Made by a program: the position numbers and the translations under genes. A model generated the notes under the pieces. The model was not told the origin of the DNA. It ran no database searches and worked only from the letters and a program-made list of their open reading frames with translations. A stretch of 64,000 nt of DNA from an uncultured Flavobacterium sp. (GTDB lineage: Bacteria > Bacteroidota > Bacteroidia > Flavobacteriales > Flavobacteriaceae), in contig NZ_CAMLDD010000019.1 in the NCBI RefSeq assembly GCF_946478785.1, forward strand, positions 38,234-102,233, read 5' to 3'. Shown here piece by piece: positions 1 through 9,768 of the stretch; the first letter of the stretch is position 1, and each line of letters opens with the position of its first letter.

Positions 1-2269
1 TTTTATTCTGAATCAGTTTAGATTTGAAAAAATAGGTCTGCGAATTGCTCACATGCTGTAATAATCCGTTTCGCAAACTATCGTTTTTTCGTCTTAAATA
101 ACCCAGTTCTACAAAAACTTTCGTGCTGTCGCCTCGGCCAACAAAAACACCATATTCTGAAAATCGCTGGCTAATTGCCGAAAATTGATTCGTAGCCTTG
201 TCTTTTTCCTGATTGTCTTCTATCTGAATATTTCCTCCAACCCAGTTTTTACCAAAATGATATTTGGTTTTAGTTAAGTTTCTAATGAATTTTGAAGTCG
301 AAGTTGTCGCATCGCTATTCAAAAAACTGCCCAGATTTTCGATTGTCCAGTTTTTTAATTTAAAAAAAGCGTTTGAAGTATGCCTGTTTCCGGAATAACT
401 TTCGGTAAAATCTAATTTTTCAAACTGATAGGTAAACAAACCGATATTATTTGTTTTTTTCTTCGAAAATAAATCAAAATTCAAACCAGCGACCAATAAA
501 CTTTGATCGCCTAAAAGGGTGGTATTTAAATTCCAGTCCCTATCAAATTCTATATTATATAAACGCTCTACGGATTTAAAATCTTTTTCTACAAACTGAT
601 AATTGGCATAACCATCCAATGTCCAGTCTTTGGTAAAAAGACGTTTTTTGGTGTTTAATTTTAAGGCAATTCCGTTATTGTTTCCGTCATCAATATCCGA
701 AAATAAATTCTGGTCGTTATTGCTAATTCCAATTTCAAAATCAACAAGTGTTTTTTCATTAGGATTGTATTTTCCTAAAAAAGTAGCTACCTGAATTTTC
801 ATTGGAGCCACTAATTGCACAATAGGTTCATAATTTCCCTGAGGAATTCCGTTTATTGGAGCAACATATTCATAAATCCGTTCCACTGAATTTGCATTCT
901 GAATCGCATAATTTCCGGAGTTGGCTCCTACAAGACTAAATTTCACATTATACAAAACATCGTCCGGATTGTTTGAATACTCATAAATTTCATCCGAATT
1001 CTGAATTACTTTTTTATACAAAATTTTAGTGTCGGAATAGGTTTCTTCATAAGCAGATGGAGCTGTCATTAAGGTGGTGTCATCTCCCGCCTGGCTTAAA
1101 ACTTCAACTTGTTCAGGAGAAAGATTTTGCTGCAGAGGCTGATTTTTTAAATCATTTTCTGAATATAAATAACCAGCAAAACTCCAGCTTTTGTTTTCAT
1201 GAGAAGCGCCGGCATATGTTACCATGCGGTTATAATTTCTATCTGAATATTGGTATTCAATATTAATTCGCATTTCAGAAGTAATAGTGAAAAGCGATGT
1301 AAAAACAATTTCTCCTGCGTTATAATCAATCACATAATCATTGTTTTCGCCTCTTTTTAGTAAAACACCATTTACATAAACACGTTCAGATCCTGAAATG
1401 ACCAAAACATACAATTCGCCATTTTGACCTTTTAACTTGTATGGACCCTGATTTCCTTCCTGACCTGTAAATGTGCTTTTGGCATATTGACCTTTGGCGA
1501 ATGCCACTGAGGCAAAGACATTGGTTTTGTTGTCCTCTTCCCCAAAATCGAAACTGGCCGAAATTCCCTGAACCTTTTTGTTGAAACTTAAAAATTGAGT
1601 TTTTCTGTTTTCTAAAAAAACATCTCCCGCACGGATGTTCCAGTCATCGCTGAATAATTCCATAAAAATATTATCGAACTGATCCAGTTTTTGCGAATAA
1701 CCGCCTTCTTGCAACGGAATATTATTATCCTGAAGCGATGCCCGCAAACTTACCTTATCAGATATTTTACCGGTAATCTGAAGATCCAGATTGGAGTTTA
1801 AAACTGTATTTTGATTATTTCCAATGGTAACGCCACGAGTGATGCTTCCGGACGTATTCAATCCGTCAAATGGGGTGACTTTTTTAGCATTGGAGTTGTC
1901 TATTTTGTATAGTTTCTCAGAACCCACATCATTACTCACAACCTGACTTGATTTGTATAGGCTGTATTCCTTGGTTAGAAAATCGGGATATTTTAAATAA
2001 TTAACAATTAAAGTGTCTGAGTCTGAAGTGAATTTTTCGTTTAAAAGAAGTTTCCCTTTTTGAAAATCTATTTTATAAAAAGTAGAATCGATTGGCTCGT
2101 TTTTAGCATTTAAAAGCTCAAAAAAACCGGAATTAATGCTAACATTTTCAAGATGAATGGTATCTCGTGTCGCAATTACTTTTTTAGTTTTATAGAGTAA
2201 ACCTGTTTCCTGAGCCTGAATCCCGGAACACCAGATGAAAACTATAAAAAAAAGTAATTTTTTCAACAT
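1..2269 (-). CDS. Outer-membrane or surface protein, 3' end beyond window
   Basis: An uninterrupted minus-strand frame starts at an ATG at 2269 and runs off the left edge, giving about 756 residues without a stop. The N-terminus (MLKKLLFFIVFIWCSGIQAQ) is a signal peptide. The rest is rich in Asn, Ser and aromatic residues with alternating short strands, as expected of a large beta-rich envelope protein. A segment near residues 275-325 reads GSERVYVNGVLLKRGENND and is followed by VIDYNAGEIVFT, a pattern I associate with large Bacteroidota surface proteins of unknown role. It is divergent from the GH74-like gene. I do not recognise a specific function. The frame and signal peptide are clear; the location is inferred. 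Confidence 0.75.
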   Translation of the reverse strand, partial: MLKKLLFFIVFIWCSGIQAQETGLLYKTKKVIATRDTIHLENVSINSGFFELLNAKNEPIDSTFYKIDFQKGKLLLNEKFTSDSDTLIVNYLKYPDFLTKEYSLYKSSQVVSNDVGSEKLYKIDNSNAKKVTPFDGLNTSGSITRGVTIGNNQNTVLNSNLDLQITGKISDKVSLRASLQDNNIPLQEGGYSQKLDQFDNIFMELFSDDWNIRAGDVFLENRKTQFLSFNKKVQGISASFDFGEEDNKTNVFASVAFAKGQYAKSTFTGQEGNQGPYKLKGQNGELYVLVISGSERVYVNGVLLKRGENNDYVIDYNAGEIVFTSLFTITSEMRINIEYQYSDRNYNRMVTYAGASHENKSWSFAGYLYSENDLKNQPLQQNLSPEQVEVLSQAGDDTTLMTAPSAYEETYSDTKILYKKVIQNSDEIYEYSNNPDDVLYNVKFSLVGANSGNYAIQNANSVERIYEYVAPINGIPQGNYEPIVQLVAPMKIQVATFLGKYNPNEKTLVDFEIGISNNDQNLFSDIDDGNNNGIALKLNTKKRLFTKDWTLDGYANYQFVEKDFKSVERLYNIEFDRDWNLNTTLLGDQSLLVAGLNFDLFSKKKTNNIGLFTYQFEKLDFTESYSGNRHTSNAFFKLKNWTIENLGSFLNSDATTSTSKFIRNLTKTKYHFGKNWVGGNIQIEDNQEKDKATNQFSAISQRFSEYGVFVGRGDSTKVFVELGYLRRKNDSLRNGLLQHVSNSQTYFFKSKLIQNK

Positions 2270-2509
2270 AAATACTTAACTCTAAAAAGTCAAAAGTAGT
2301 ATTTAAAATATACTTCTTTAAATTTTTTCTCTGTAGCTATTTTAGAATGCCAAGAGAACTTAATGGTTATGCCTTTTTATTGTTGCCTTTTTGCTTTTTT
2401 TTAACTTAAAAAAATAAAACGTATACTTGTAGTCAATTTAACTATAAGGCAGGAAATTAATATTTTTGAACTATAATTACTTAAAACCACAATTTAAACT
2501 ATTACTAAA

Positions 2510-4933
2510 ATGAAAAAAAACTATTTTTTACTTTTTTTATTGCTTCTGGCTTCATTGTCAGGAAAAGCACAAAACGTCTGGAAGAATGTTCAGATAGGCG
2601 GAGGAGGTTTTGTATCTGGAATTATTACCAGTAAGAATGACGCAGATTTAAAATATGCCAGAACCGATGTGGGTGGTGCTTACAGATGGGATGCGGCTAA
2701 TAAAAAATGGATCTCTCTGCTGGATTGGTTAAGCGCAGATCAGGTGAGTTATTTTGGGGTTGAATCGCTGGCGATAGATCCACAAAATGATAATGTGGTC
2801 TATTTATTAGTTGGAACGGATTATTTTAATAATGGAAAAACTGCTATTTTAAAATCTACCAATAAAGGGAATTCATTTACTGAAATTGAAGTGACTTCGC
2901 AATTTAAAGCACACGGTAATGGTATGGGACGTTCGAATGGTGAACGTTTGGCTGTTGATCCAAATAATTCGAACATTCTATATTGCGGAACCAGAAGAAA
3001 TGGTATTTTTCAAAGTATTGATGCCGGTTTAACTTGGAATAAGTTATCAGGTTTTCCTGTTACGACAACTCCAAATGATAATGGGGTATGTTTTGTTGTT
3101 TTGGATCCGGCTTCGGTTTCAGGAGGTAAAACACAGACTATTTATGCAGGAGTTTCTCGTTTAGGAGCCTCTAATTTATATAAAAGTGTAGATGGCGGAA
3201 TTAGCTGGACTGCTGTTTCAGGGGCTACCACATCTTATATGCCACAACGAGCTGTTTTAGATTCAAATCGGTCTTTATTGATTACTTTTGCTGATTTTGA
3301 AGGACCCTGGAACGGAACCAAAGGACAAATATCAAAATTAAGCAGTACAGGAATTTTTACAGATATTACGCCAGCTGGTATTACAAGGCCGTTTGGAGGT
3401 ATTGATGTAGATCCTGCAAATCCACAACGTTTAATCGCTTCAACGACAAATACATGGTTGTTACAATATACTACTTCTGGGGGGAAAGATGTATACGGGG
3501 ATGTTTTTTATTTAAGTACAGACGGAGGAACTACTTGGAGAGATTTAGTTGGTAATTCCGGATTTTCTTTTGAAACTAATGGCTGTACATGGGTTTCCGG
3601 TCAGTCAATACATTGGGCAACAGATTTTAAATTTAACCCTTTCAATACATCTCAGGCAAGTATTGTTTCTGGAAACGGACTTTTTACTTGCGATGATATT
3701 AATGCAGCTAAAACTACCTGGAAATTTGATGCAATCGGTATTGAAGAAACGGTTCCTTTAGATTTAATAAGTATTCCATCTGGTCCGTTAATGAGTGTAA
3801 TTGGCGACTTTGACGGATTTAAACATACAGATGTAACTATTTTTGCTCCGCAACATGCTCCTACTATGGGTACTTCGACTTCTATTTCGTATGCTGCGGG
3901 AAACACAAACAAAATTGTGAGGTTAGGTAATTCTATGTATTATTCTGAAAATCAAGGTGCGACATGGACTAAAACTACAGCGGCCTTAAAGGGGGAAAAA
4001 GGCAGAACAGCCTTGTCTTATGATGGCAACACTATTTTGCATTGTCCTTCCGGTTCAACAAGTATATATCGTTCTGTTGATAACGGAACTACATGGACAA
4101 CCAGCAACGGTATAAGTGTTAGTAATGCAATTCCGGTTTCTGATCCCGTAACGAATAATAAGTTTTATGCTTATAATCAACCAACAGGATCGATGATGAT
4201 TAGTACCGACGGAGGTGTTAATTTTGTTTCTGCAGGTAATCCCGGTTCATGGGGTTCACAATTAATTAGAACTGTTCCCGGTAACGCTGGTCACATCTGG
4301 ATTGCGATGAATAACGGTGGCTTAAAACGTTCAATTGATGGTGGTCAGACTTTTAGTGTTCCTTCAGCAAATGTGACAGCTGCGGGATCTGTAGGTATAG
4401 GAAAGGCTGCTCCGGGAAAAACATATCCTTCTATATATATTTGGGGAACAGTAAACGGCGTTACCGGTGTATTTCGTTCTATTGATGAAGGCGTTACCTG
4501 GCTTCGTGTAAATGATGATGCATATGAGTTTGGCGGAACAGGAAATGGTAATTTTGTAATTGGTGATATGAATACTTATGGCAGGGTTTATATGAGTACC
4601 GTAGGAAGAGGAATTGTTTACACCGACAGTGATGCAAATCTTGGAGTTCCTGATAATGAATTTGAAAATGATGCTCAGATATTCTCTGTAAAAGCGCATC
4701 CAAATCCAATGAAAGAGTATGTGGTATTAGAACTGCCTGATTATACAAACGGAACCTTTGTTAATATTCAGGTTTATGATTTATTAGGGAAACTGATAAA
4801 GCAAAATATGCATGCGGTTTCAAATAATGCGGTAACATTATTCTCTGATGATTTATCAAATCAACAAGGTGTATTATTGGTAAAAGTAAAAACCAGCAAC
4901 GGAAAATCAGGTTTTGTGAAAATCATAAAATAA
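2510..4933 (+). CDS. Secreted GH74-like glycoside hydrolase with T9SS sorting domain
   Basis: 807 residues. A signal peptide (residues 1-21, ending GKAQ) is followed by two BNR/VPS10-type beta-propeller blocks. The start of the mature protein (GGGFVSGIIT, then YARTDVGGAYRW near residues 49-60, then GVESLAIDP) matches the hallmark of GH74 xyloglucanases. D53 in that motif and D433 in VIGDFDGF are the probable catalytic acids. Asp-box repeats (STDGG, SxDxGxTW) recur throughout. Residues about 720-807 form a type A T9SS C-terminal sorting domain (HPNPMKEYVVLELP at its start, GFVKIIK at its end), so the enzyme is probably exported across the outer membrane by the Por system. Substrate is inferred to be xyloglucan or a related beta-glucan. 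No SusC/SusD pair or other CAZyme lies nearby. Confidence 0.85.
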   Translation: MKKNYFLLFLLLLASLSGKAQNVWKNVQIGGGGFVSGIITSKNDADLKYARTDVGGAYRWDAANKKWISLLDWLSADQVSYFGVESLAIDPQNDNVVYLLVGTDYFNNGKTAILKSTNKGNSFTEIEVTSQFKAHGNGMGRSNGERLAVDPNNSNILYCGTRRNGIFQSIDAGLTWNKLSGFPVTTTPNDNGVCFVVLDPASVSGGKTQTIYAGVSRLGASNLYKSVDGGISWTAVSGATTSYMPQRAVLDSNRSLLITFADFEGPWNGTKGQISKLSSTGIFTDITPAGITRPFGGIDVDPANPQRLIASTTNTWLLQYTTSGGKDVYGDVFYLSTDGGTTWRDLVGNSGFSFETNGCTWVSGQSIHWATDFKFNPFNTSQASIVSGNGLFTCDDINAAKTTWKFDAIGIEETVPLDLISIPSGPLMSVIGDFDGFKHTDVTIFAPQHAPTMGTSTSISYAAGNTNKIVRLGNSMYYSENQGATWTKTTAALKGEKGRTALSYDGNTILHCPSGSTSIYRSVDNGTTWTTSNGISVSNAIPVSDPVTNNKFYAYNQPTGSMMISTDGGVNFVSAGNPGSWGSQLIRTVPGNAGHIWIAMNNGGLKRSIDGGQTFSVPSANVTAAGSVGIGKAAPGKTYPSIYIWGTVNGVTGVFRSIDEGVTWLRVNDDAYEFGGTGNGNFVIGDMNTYGRVYMSTVGRGIVYTDSDANLGVPDNEFENDAQIFSVKAHPNPMKEYVVLELPDYTNGTFVNIQVYDLLGKLIKQNMHAVSNNAVTLFSDDLSNQQGVLLVKVKTSNGKSGFVKIIK

Positions 4934-4964
4934 AAATACATCTTTTTTAATTGGTTGATTAAAT

Positions 4965-4992
4965 AAAGGTCTCACTTTTTGGTGAGACCTTT
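4965..4992. terminator. Intrinsic terminator, possibly bidirectional
   Basis: A perfect 11-bp inverted repeat (AAAGGTCTCAC with GTGAGACCTTT) has a 6-nt loop and flanking A and T tracts. It sits between the convergent GH74-like gene and aspartate kinase. Confidence 0.85.
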
Positions 4993-5031
4993 TATTTATT
5001 ATGCTGAATTTAATAATATAACCTGTCTAAA

Positions 5032-6291
5032 CTAATTTAGATCTTTAGTAACAATTTGCATGGTTTCGCGGCTTACTTGTTTTAGTAAAACTGCCTTGTT
5101 TTCTTCAACAGTTTGTGCAGCCTGTTCGTTAAAATGACGAATGGTGTATAAAGTAACATTTTCGTTATAATCTACTTTGAATTTTTTAGAAAGTATGGCA
5201 TTCAATTCGTTGAAGTTTTCAAATTTATCTTCTACACAAACAGAGAAACTAATCGCTGAGTTCTGAATTAAATTTACTTTCAATTTAAATTGATGAAACA
5301 ATCCGAAAATTTCGCTGATGTTTTCCTCCATGATAAATGAAAAGTCAATAGAAGAAAGTGAAATTAAAAGCTGATTTCTTTTTACAATAAAACAAGGTAA
5401 GTAAGGCTCTAAATCAACTCCATTAGAAACGCATGTTCCTTTCAATAATGGGTTGATAAATGATTTTACGTACAACGGAATTTCTTTTTTCTGTAGCGGT
5501 TGTAACGTTTTAGGATGTATAACTGTTGCTCCGTAGAAAGCCAATTCTATTGCTTCGCGATACGAAATTTGGTTTAATAGACTCGCATTTTCAAAATAAC
5601 GCGGATCCGCATTCATAACTCCGGGAACATCTTTCCAGATGGTAACACTTTCAGCATTCAGGCAGTAAGCAAAAATTCCGGCTGTATAGTCAGAACCTTC
5701 ACGTCCTAAAGTGGTAGTGAAATTATTTCCATCTGCTCCTAAAAATCCCTGAGTAATGTTTAGGATCTTTGGTTTTACGTTTTTACTGATGTTTTGCTGG
5801 GTAGTTTCCCAGTCTACTTCAGCATCCCTGTAGTTAGAATCAGTTTTTATAAAATTACGAACATCAAGCCATTGTGTCTGAATGCCCATGAAATTCATGA
5901 AATGACTTAGGATATTTGTCGAAATTAATTCCCCGAAACTCACAATCTGATCATAAACAAAATTGTAATTTGGAGATTTGGTATGTGCTAAAAAATATTC
6001 TAATTCTGAAAACTGAGCATTTACAGCTTCAAATACTTCGTGTTTTTCATCTTGAAATAAATCAAGCAATATTTGATTATGATATTTTTTTATTTCCTGT
6101 ACAGATGAATTAAGCTCAGCCGATTTATCAAAATAATTTTTAATAACAAGCTCCAGAGCATTAGTGGTTTTTCCCATAGCCGAAACGACTAAAATCACAT
6201 CTTCATACCCAACTTTCTGTAAAACGTCATAAACGTTTTTAATTCCTTCAGCATCTTTTACCGATGCACCACCAAATTTAAATACTCTCAT
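5032..6291 (-). CDS. Aspartate kinase (monofunctional)
   Basis: 419 residues. It phosphorylates L-aspartate, the first step toward lysine, threonine and methionine. The N-terminal KFGGASV motif (residues 5-11) is the amino-acid-kinase phosphate loop. TTLGREGSDYTAG and WKDVPGVMNADPRYF are the aspartate- and nucleotide-site signatures. The region after about residue 300 is the C-terminal regulatory part expected to hold ACT-type folds. There is no homoserine dehydrogenase domain, so this is not a ThrA-type bifunctional enzyme. The acetyltransferase gene lies 83 nt upstream on the same strand. Family certain; which end product inhibits it cannot be read from sequence. Confidence 0.93.
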   Translation of the reverse strand: MRVFKFGGASVKDAEGIKNVYDVLQKVGYEDVILVVSAMGKTTNALELVIKNYFDKSAELNSSVQEIKKYHNQILLDLFQDEKHEVFEAVNAQFSELEYFLAHTKSPNYNFVYDQIVSFGELISTNILSHFMNFMGIQTQWLDVRNFIKTDSNYRDAEVDWETTQQNISKNVKPKILNITQGFLGADGNNFTTTLGREGSDYTAGIFAYCLNAESVTIWKDVPGVMNADPRYFENASLLNQISYREAIELAFYGATVIHPKTLQPLQKKEIPLYVKSFINPLLKGTCVSNGVDLEPYLPCFIVKRNQLLISLSSIDFSFIMEENISEIFGLFHQFKLKVNLIQNSAISFSVCVEDKFENFNELNAILSKKFKVDYNENVTLYTIRHFNEQAAQTVEENKAVLLKQVSRETMQIVTKDLN

Positions 6292-6374
6292 CTTTAATTT
6301 CGTATATGCTGTTTTTTATAGTTTTAAAGTTTATGACAGAAGTTCACTCCTTTTGCCGCTGTCCTAATTTTTTA

Positions 6375-6851
6375 TTAATCTATTTTTTCTAAAAACGAAT
6401 TGATTCCTGTTTCATCCATTTGAACAACCCTCCAGTCTTCGAGAACTTTTGCGCCTGAGTTTTCGTAGAAATTTACAGCAGGTGTATTCCAGTCGAGAAC
6501 ATTCCATTCGATTCTTCGAACATTATCTTTTTTCCCCTGTTTCATTATTTCAGAATAAAGTGCAGATCCTAAGCCAGTACCGCGCATCTTTTCTTTTACA
6601 ATTAAATCTTCAAGGTGTATTGTTTTTCCTTTCCAGGTCGAATATCGATAATAGTACAATGCAATTCCAACTATTTCGGTATCAGCTTCTGCCACAAAAA
6701 CATGAAATAATGGATTTTCTCCAAAGCCATCACGAACCAAATCGGCTACAGAAATCAAAACTGCATCAGGCTCTTTTTCGAATATTGCAAGCTCCCGGAT
6801 CAGTTCTAAAACTGATTTCATGTCTTCAGGATTTCCTTTTCTAATATTCAT
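6375..6851 (-). CDS. GNAT-family N-acetyltransferase
   Basis: 158 residues forming one complete GNAT domain. The acetyl-CoA loop is visible as VKEKMRGTGLGSALYSEIM (residues about 84-102). WNVLDWNTPAVNFYENSGA is the conserved motif B region. The overall pattern (FEKEPDAV near the N-terminus, LEDLIV, then RxxGxG/A) resembles the spermidine/thialysine acetyltransferase branch. The true substrate is unknown. It is transcribed away from fbp and toward aspartate kinase, and may be cotranscribed with the latter. Confidence 0.85.
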   Translation of the reverse strand: MNIRKGNPEDMKSVLELIRELAIFEKEPDAVLISVADLVRDGFGENPLFHVFVAEADTEIVGIALYYYRYSTWKGKTIHLEDLIVKEKMRGTGLGSALYSEIMKQGKKDNVRRIEWNVLDWNTPAVNFYENSGAKVLEDWRVVQMDETGINSFLEKID

Positions 6852-7022
6852 AATTCATATTTTTAATCTGTAATTGCCTAAAGAAGCATTTTTTATTGGA
6901 TACTTTTTAGATTTAATTAGCAAATATACAATAGTAGCAAACTAACTAAATAATTTTTAAATCATTCTCACAAAAAAAGCGATATTTGTGACTTATAACC
7001 AAAATTTTTAACGATATAGCAA

Positions 7023-8030
7023 ATGGAAGAACGCAATAAAACACTGGGAGAGTTTATTATTGAGAACCAAAAAGCATTTCAGTATTCATCGGGAGAACTT
7101 TCCCGAATCCTTAACTCTATACGTTTGGCGGCAAAGGTCGTAAACTATAAAGTAAACAAAGCAGGTTTAGTGGATATAATTGGCGCTGTAGGCGAGCAAA
7201 ATATTCAGGGAGAAGACCAACAAAAACTAGATGTCTATGCCAACGAAGTATTTATCCAGACGTTAATAAACCGTGAGATTGTCTGTGGAATTGCTTCTGA
7301 AGAAAACGACGAATATATTACTGTCAAGGGGAGCGACAACAGTAATAATAATAAGTACGTGATCTTAATGGATCCTCTTGATGGATCTTCTAACATTGAA
7401 GTGAATGTTTCTTTAGGGACTATTTTTTCTGTTTTTAGAAGAATATCGCCTATTGGAACTCCAGTAACAAGTGAAGATTTTTTGCAGCCTGGAACTAATC
7501 AGGTGGCAGCAGGGTATGTTATTTATGGAACTTCAACAATGTTGGTGTATACAACAGGTCATGGCGTAAACGGATTTACTTTGAATCCTGCTATTGGTAC
7601 ATTTTACTTATCACATCCGAATATGCAATTTCCGAAAGACGGACATATCTATTCGGTAAACGAGGGGAATTATGTTCACTTTCCGCAAGGAGTTAAAAAC
7701 TACATTAAATATTGTCAGCGTGAAGAAGAAGACAGACCTTATACTTCAAGATATATCGGAAGCTTAGTTTCTGATTTTCATAGAAATATGATCAAAGGTG
7801 GAATTTATCTGTATCCAACAAGCTCAAAAGCACCAAAAGGAAAATTACGATTGATGTATGAATGTAATCCGATGGCATTCATTGCAGAACAGGCAGGAGG
7901 AAAGGCGACAGACGGTTTTGGAAGGATTATGGAAATCCAGCCAACTGAATTGCATCAGCGGGTTCCATTTTTCTGCGGAAGTTATAATATGGTCGAAAAA
8001 GCCGAAGAATTTATGGCAGAAGTGCTGTAG
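7023..8030 (+). CDS. fbp: Fructose-1,6-bisphosphatase class I
   Basis: 335 residues, the usual length of class I enzymes. It removes the 1-phosphate of fructose-1,6-bisphosphate in gluconeogenesis. The metal site is visible: ASEEND near residue 93 and MDPLDGSSN at 116-124, with D117, D120 and G121. [12 protein letters not shown] and the C-terminal [20 protein letters not shown] carry the sugar-phosphate site. A GATATTTG sequence about 35 nt upstream resembles the -7 box TAnnTTTG with one mismatch. Identification is secure. Confidence 0.96.
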   Translation: MEERNKTLGEFIIENQKAFQYSSGELSRILNSIRLAAKVVNYKVNKAGLVDIIGAVGEQNIQGEDQQKLDVYANEVFIQTLINREIVCGIASEENDEYITVKGSDNSNNNKYVILMDPLDGSSNIEVNVSLGTIFSVFRRISPIGTPVTSEDFLQPGTNQVAAGYVIYGTSTMLVYTTGHGVNGFTLNPAIGTFYLSHPNMQFPKDGHIYSVNEGNYVHFPQGVKNYIKYCQREEEDRPYTSRYIGSLVSDFHRNMIKGGIYLYPTSSKAPKGKLRLMYECNPMAFIAEQAGGKATDGFGRIMEIQPTELHQRVPFFCGSYNMVEKAEEFMAEVL

Positions 8031-8096
8031 CCGTAATTGTTTTTTTTATGAGCGCAACCTTTTTACATTTTCAACATCTTCTAATAAAATAAACTT

Positions 8097-8474
8097 ATGA
8101 AGAAATTATTGATTTTAGTTATCATAGCTGTTGTTTTATCAGGCTGTTCTAGTGAGGATTCAGACTCCGAATTGAGAATTCGATTGTCAAATGCAAGTAA
8201 ATTTGATTTTCAAAATATTACAGTAAATACTTCAACTGGAAATGTGAATTTTGAAAATGTAAGTTCCGGGCAGAATACAACATACAAAAATTTTTCCAAA
8301 GCATATAGATATGCATTTGTTGAATTGCAAATTGCCGGGAAAACATATACATTGCAACCTATTGATTATGTTGGAGAAACGCCATTGAAAAAAGGGAATT
8401 ACACCTATCAGATTACTGCAAATGATTCTCAAGAACAACACGGGAAATTAAGTTTGACATTAATTAAAAATTAA
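8097..8474 (+). CDS. Small lipoprotein of unknown function
   Basis: 125 residues. A short signal peptide ends in the lipobox VLSGC with lipidated Cys17, followed by SSEDSDS, which is compatible with outer-membrane or surface lipidation in Bacteroidota. The mature part (about 105 residues) is Asn/Thr-rich and beta-like, with no motif I recognise. It follows fbp by 66 nt on the same strand and may be read through from it. It is closed by a strong hairpin just downstream. Confidence 0.75.
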   Translation: MKKLLILVIIAVVLSGCSSEDSDSELRIRLSNASKFDFQNITVNTSTGNVNFENVSSGQNTTYKNFSKAYRYAFVELQIAGKTYTLQPIDYVGETPLKKGNYTYQITANDSQEQHGKLSLTLIKN

Positions 8475-8502
8475 AATGCCAAAATTCAGTTGCATGAAAT
8501 TA

Positions 8503-8531
8503 AAAACCCGATAGTCTGACTATCGGGTTTT
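8503..8531. terminator. Bidirectional intrinsic terminator
   Basis: The palindrome AAAACCCGATAGTC / GACTATCGGGTTTT has T tracts on one side and A tracts on the other. It lies between the convergent lipoprotein gene and the TerB-like gene. The AAACCCG stem base recurs in other terminators of this window. Confidence 0.85.
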
Positions 8532-8566
8532 GTTTTTTGTTTCAGTTTAAAACTGCAAACTGAATA

Positions 8567-8998
8567 TTATTTATTCATATTTTCCATTTCGAAAAGGAAA
8601 GTATCTAAATCTACTTTTTTATCTACCAGAGACAATGCTTTTCTAACAATATAATCAACGTTTCCTGGTGTAAACCCTAGTGCCAATCCCATACGGGTTA
8701 ACATAATTTCTTGCTGATCTCCTAAATGATGATCTACGTGAACCATTCTTGCCAAATCATATAAACGCTCTAAACGCTGTGCATATAAATAAGGAGGATT
8801 TATAGCATGTTGCCATGGATCTTTAAGGATTTCCATGTATTCGTCTTCTGAAATCTCTAATCTTGACGCTAGTTTGTCTAAAAACGATTTTTCTTCGTCA
8901 TTAATTTTTCCGTCAGCATAAGCTACACGAACAATTGCAGAGAAGTGACCTCTGTTTCGTTGTTTGAATTCGTTATCAAATAATTCTGAAAATGGCAT
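8567..8998 (-). CDS. TerB-family protein
   Basis: 143 residues from the ATG at 8998. A longer frame from 9022 adds eight residues, but the protein start MPFSELF fits the family better. The helical TerB/DjlA-like core is visible: AIVRVAYADGKINDEEKSFLDKLA at residues about 20-43, with acidic residues of the ADG(x)ID/NxEE type that can bind a metal. Members are often labelled tellurite resistance, but no ter genes occur here, so that role is not implied. Confidence 0.75.
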   Translation of the reverse strand: MPFSELFDNEFKQRNRGHFSAIVRVAYADGKINDEEKSFLDKLASRLEISEDEYMEILKDPWQHAINPPYLYAQRLERLYDLARMVHVDHHLGDQQEIMLTRMGLALGFTPGNVDYIVRKALSLVDKKVDLDTFLFEMENMNK

Positions 8999-9168
8999 AA
9001 TCAATAGGTTTTTATGGAACAAAGATAATTTTTATTTTAAATTATTAATTTTAAAGTTCTCATAAAATTTAACTTATTTTTATCCGTTGTTTTAATGTGG
9101 GGCTTTCTCAAATTTTCAAAATAAATCGTAAGTTTACAGCCCCTTAAATCATTAATACAAGTAACCTC

Positions 9169-9762
9169 ATGTCAGAATTTTGGATTTATTTTCAGATTGG
9201 TTTAAAGCATGTTTTAGATATCCATGCTTATGATCATGTATTATTTTTAATTGCATTAACCATTCCATACTCATTTAAGGACTGGAAACGAATTTTGTTA
9301 TTAGTAACCGTATTTACAATTGGTCACACACTGGCTTTATTACTTTCTGTTTTTGGTATTATAGCCGTAAAAGCAAGTTTAGTAGAGTTTTTAATTCCGA
9401 TTACAATTTTGGTAACAGCATTTTTTCATCTCTTTACGGCTGGTAAAGCAGCTAAAAATGAAAGTGTTAATCTTATTTTTTTCGTGACGCTGTTTTTTGG
9501 AATTATACACGGACTTGGATTTTCAAATTATTTTAAAACGATTTTAGGTGGTACAGCTTCTTCAAAATTAGTACCTTTATTGGAATTTGCTCTCGGAATT
9601 GAAGCCGCTCAAATCATAGTGGTTTTCGTAGTTTTGGTAATATCATATATAGTGCAGACTATATTTCGTTTTTCAAAACGTGATTGGGCACTTGTAATGT
9701 CGGCTTTTATTATCGGAGTTGTAATTCCGATGATTGTAGAAAGCCCAATTTGGAACAGATAA
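9169..9762 (+). CDS. HupE/UreJ-like membrane protein
   Basis: 197 residues with about six transmembrane helices. The conserved histidine motifs of the HupE/UreJ family are present: GLKHVLDIHAYDHVLFL near the N-terminus, IGHTLAL at residues about 64-70 and GIIHGLGFSNYF near 115-126. Relatives are implicated in nickel or cobalt handling for hydrogenase or urease, but neither enzyme is encoded here, so the substrate is open. It heads a compact plus-strand group with dCMP deaminase only 6 nt downstream. A TAAGTTTA sequence near 9130 is a near-match to the -7 box. Confidence 0.8.
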   Translation: MSEFWIYFQIGLKHVLDIHAYDHVLFLIALTIPYSFKDWKRILLLVTVFTIGHTLALLLSVFGIIAVKASLVEFLIPITILVTAFFHLFTAGKAAKNESVNLIFFVTLFFGIIHGLGFSNYFKTILGGTASSKLVPLLEFALGIEAAQIIVVFVVLVISYIVQTIFRFSKRDWALVMSAFIIGVVIPMIVESPIWNR

Positions 9763-9768
9763 AATTAA

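Noticed and set aside
6449..6844. 131-codon plus-strand open frame
   Set aside because: Antisense to a complete GNAT acetyltransferase gene.
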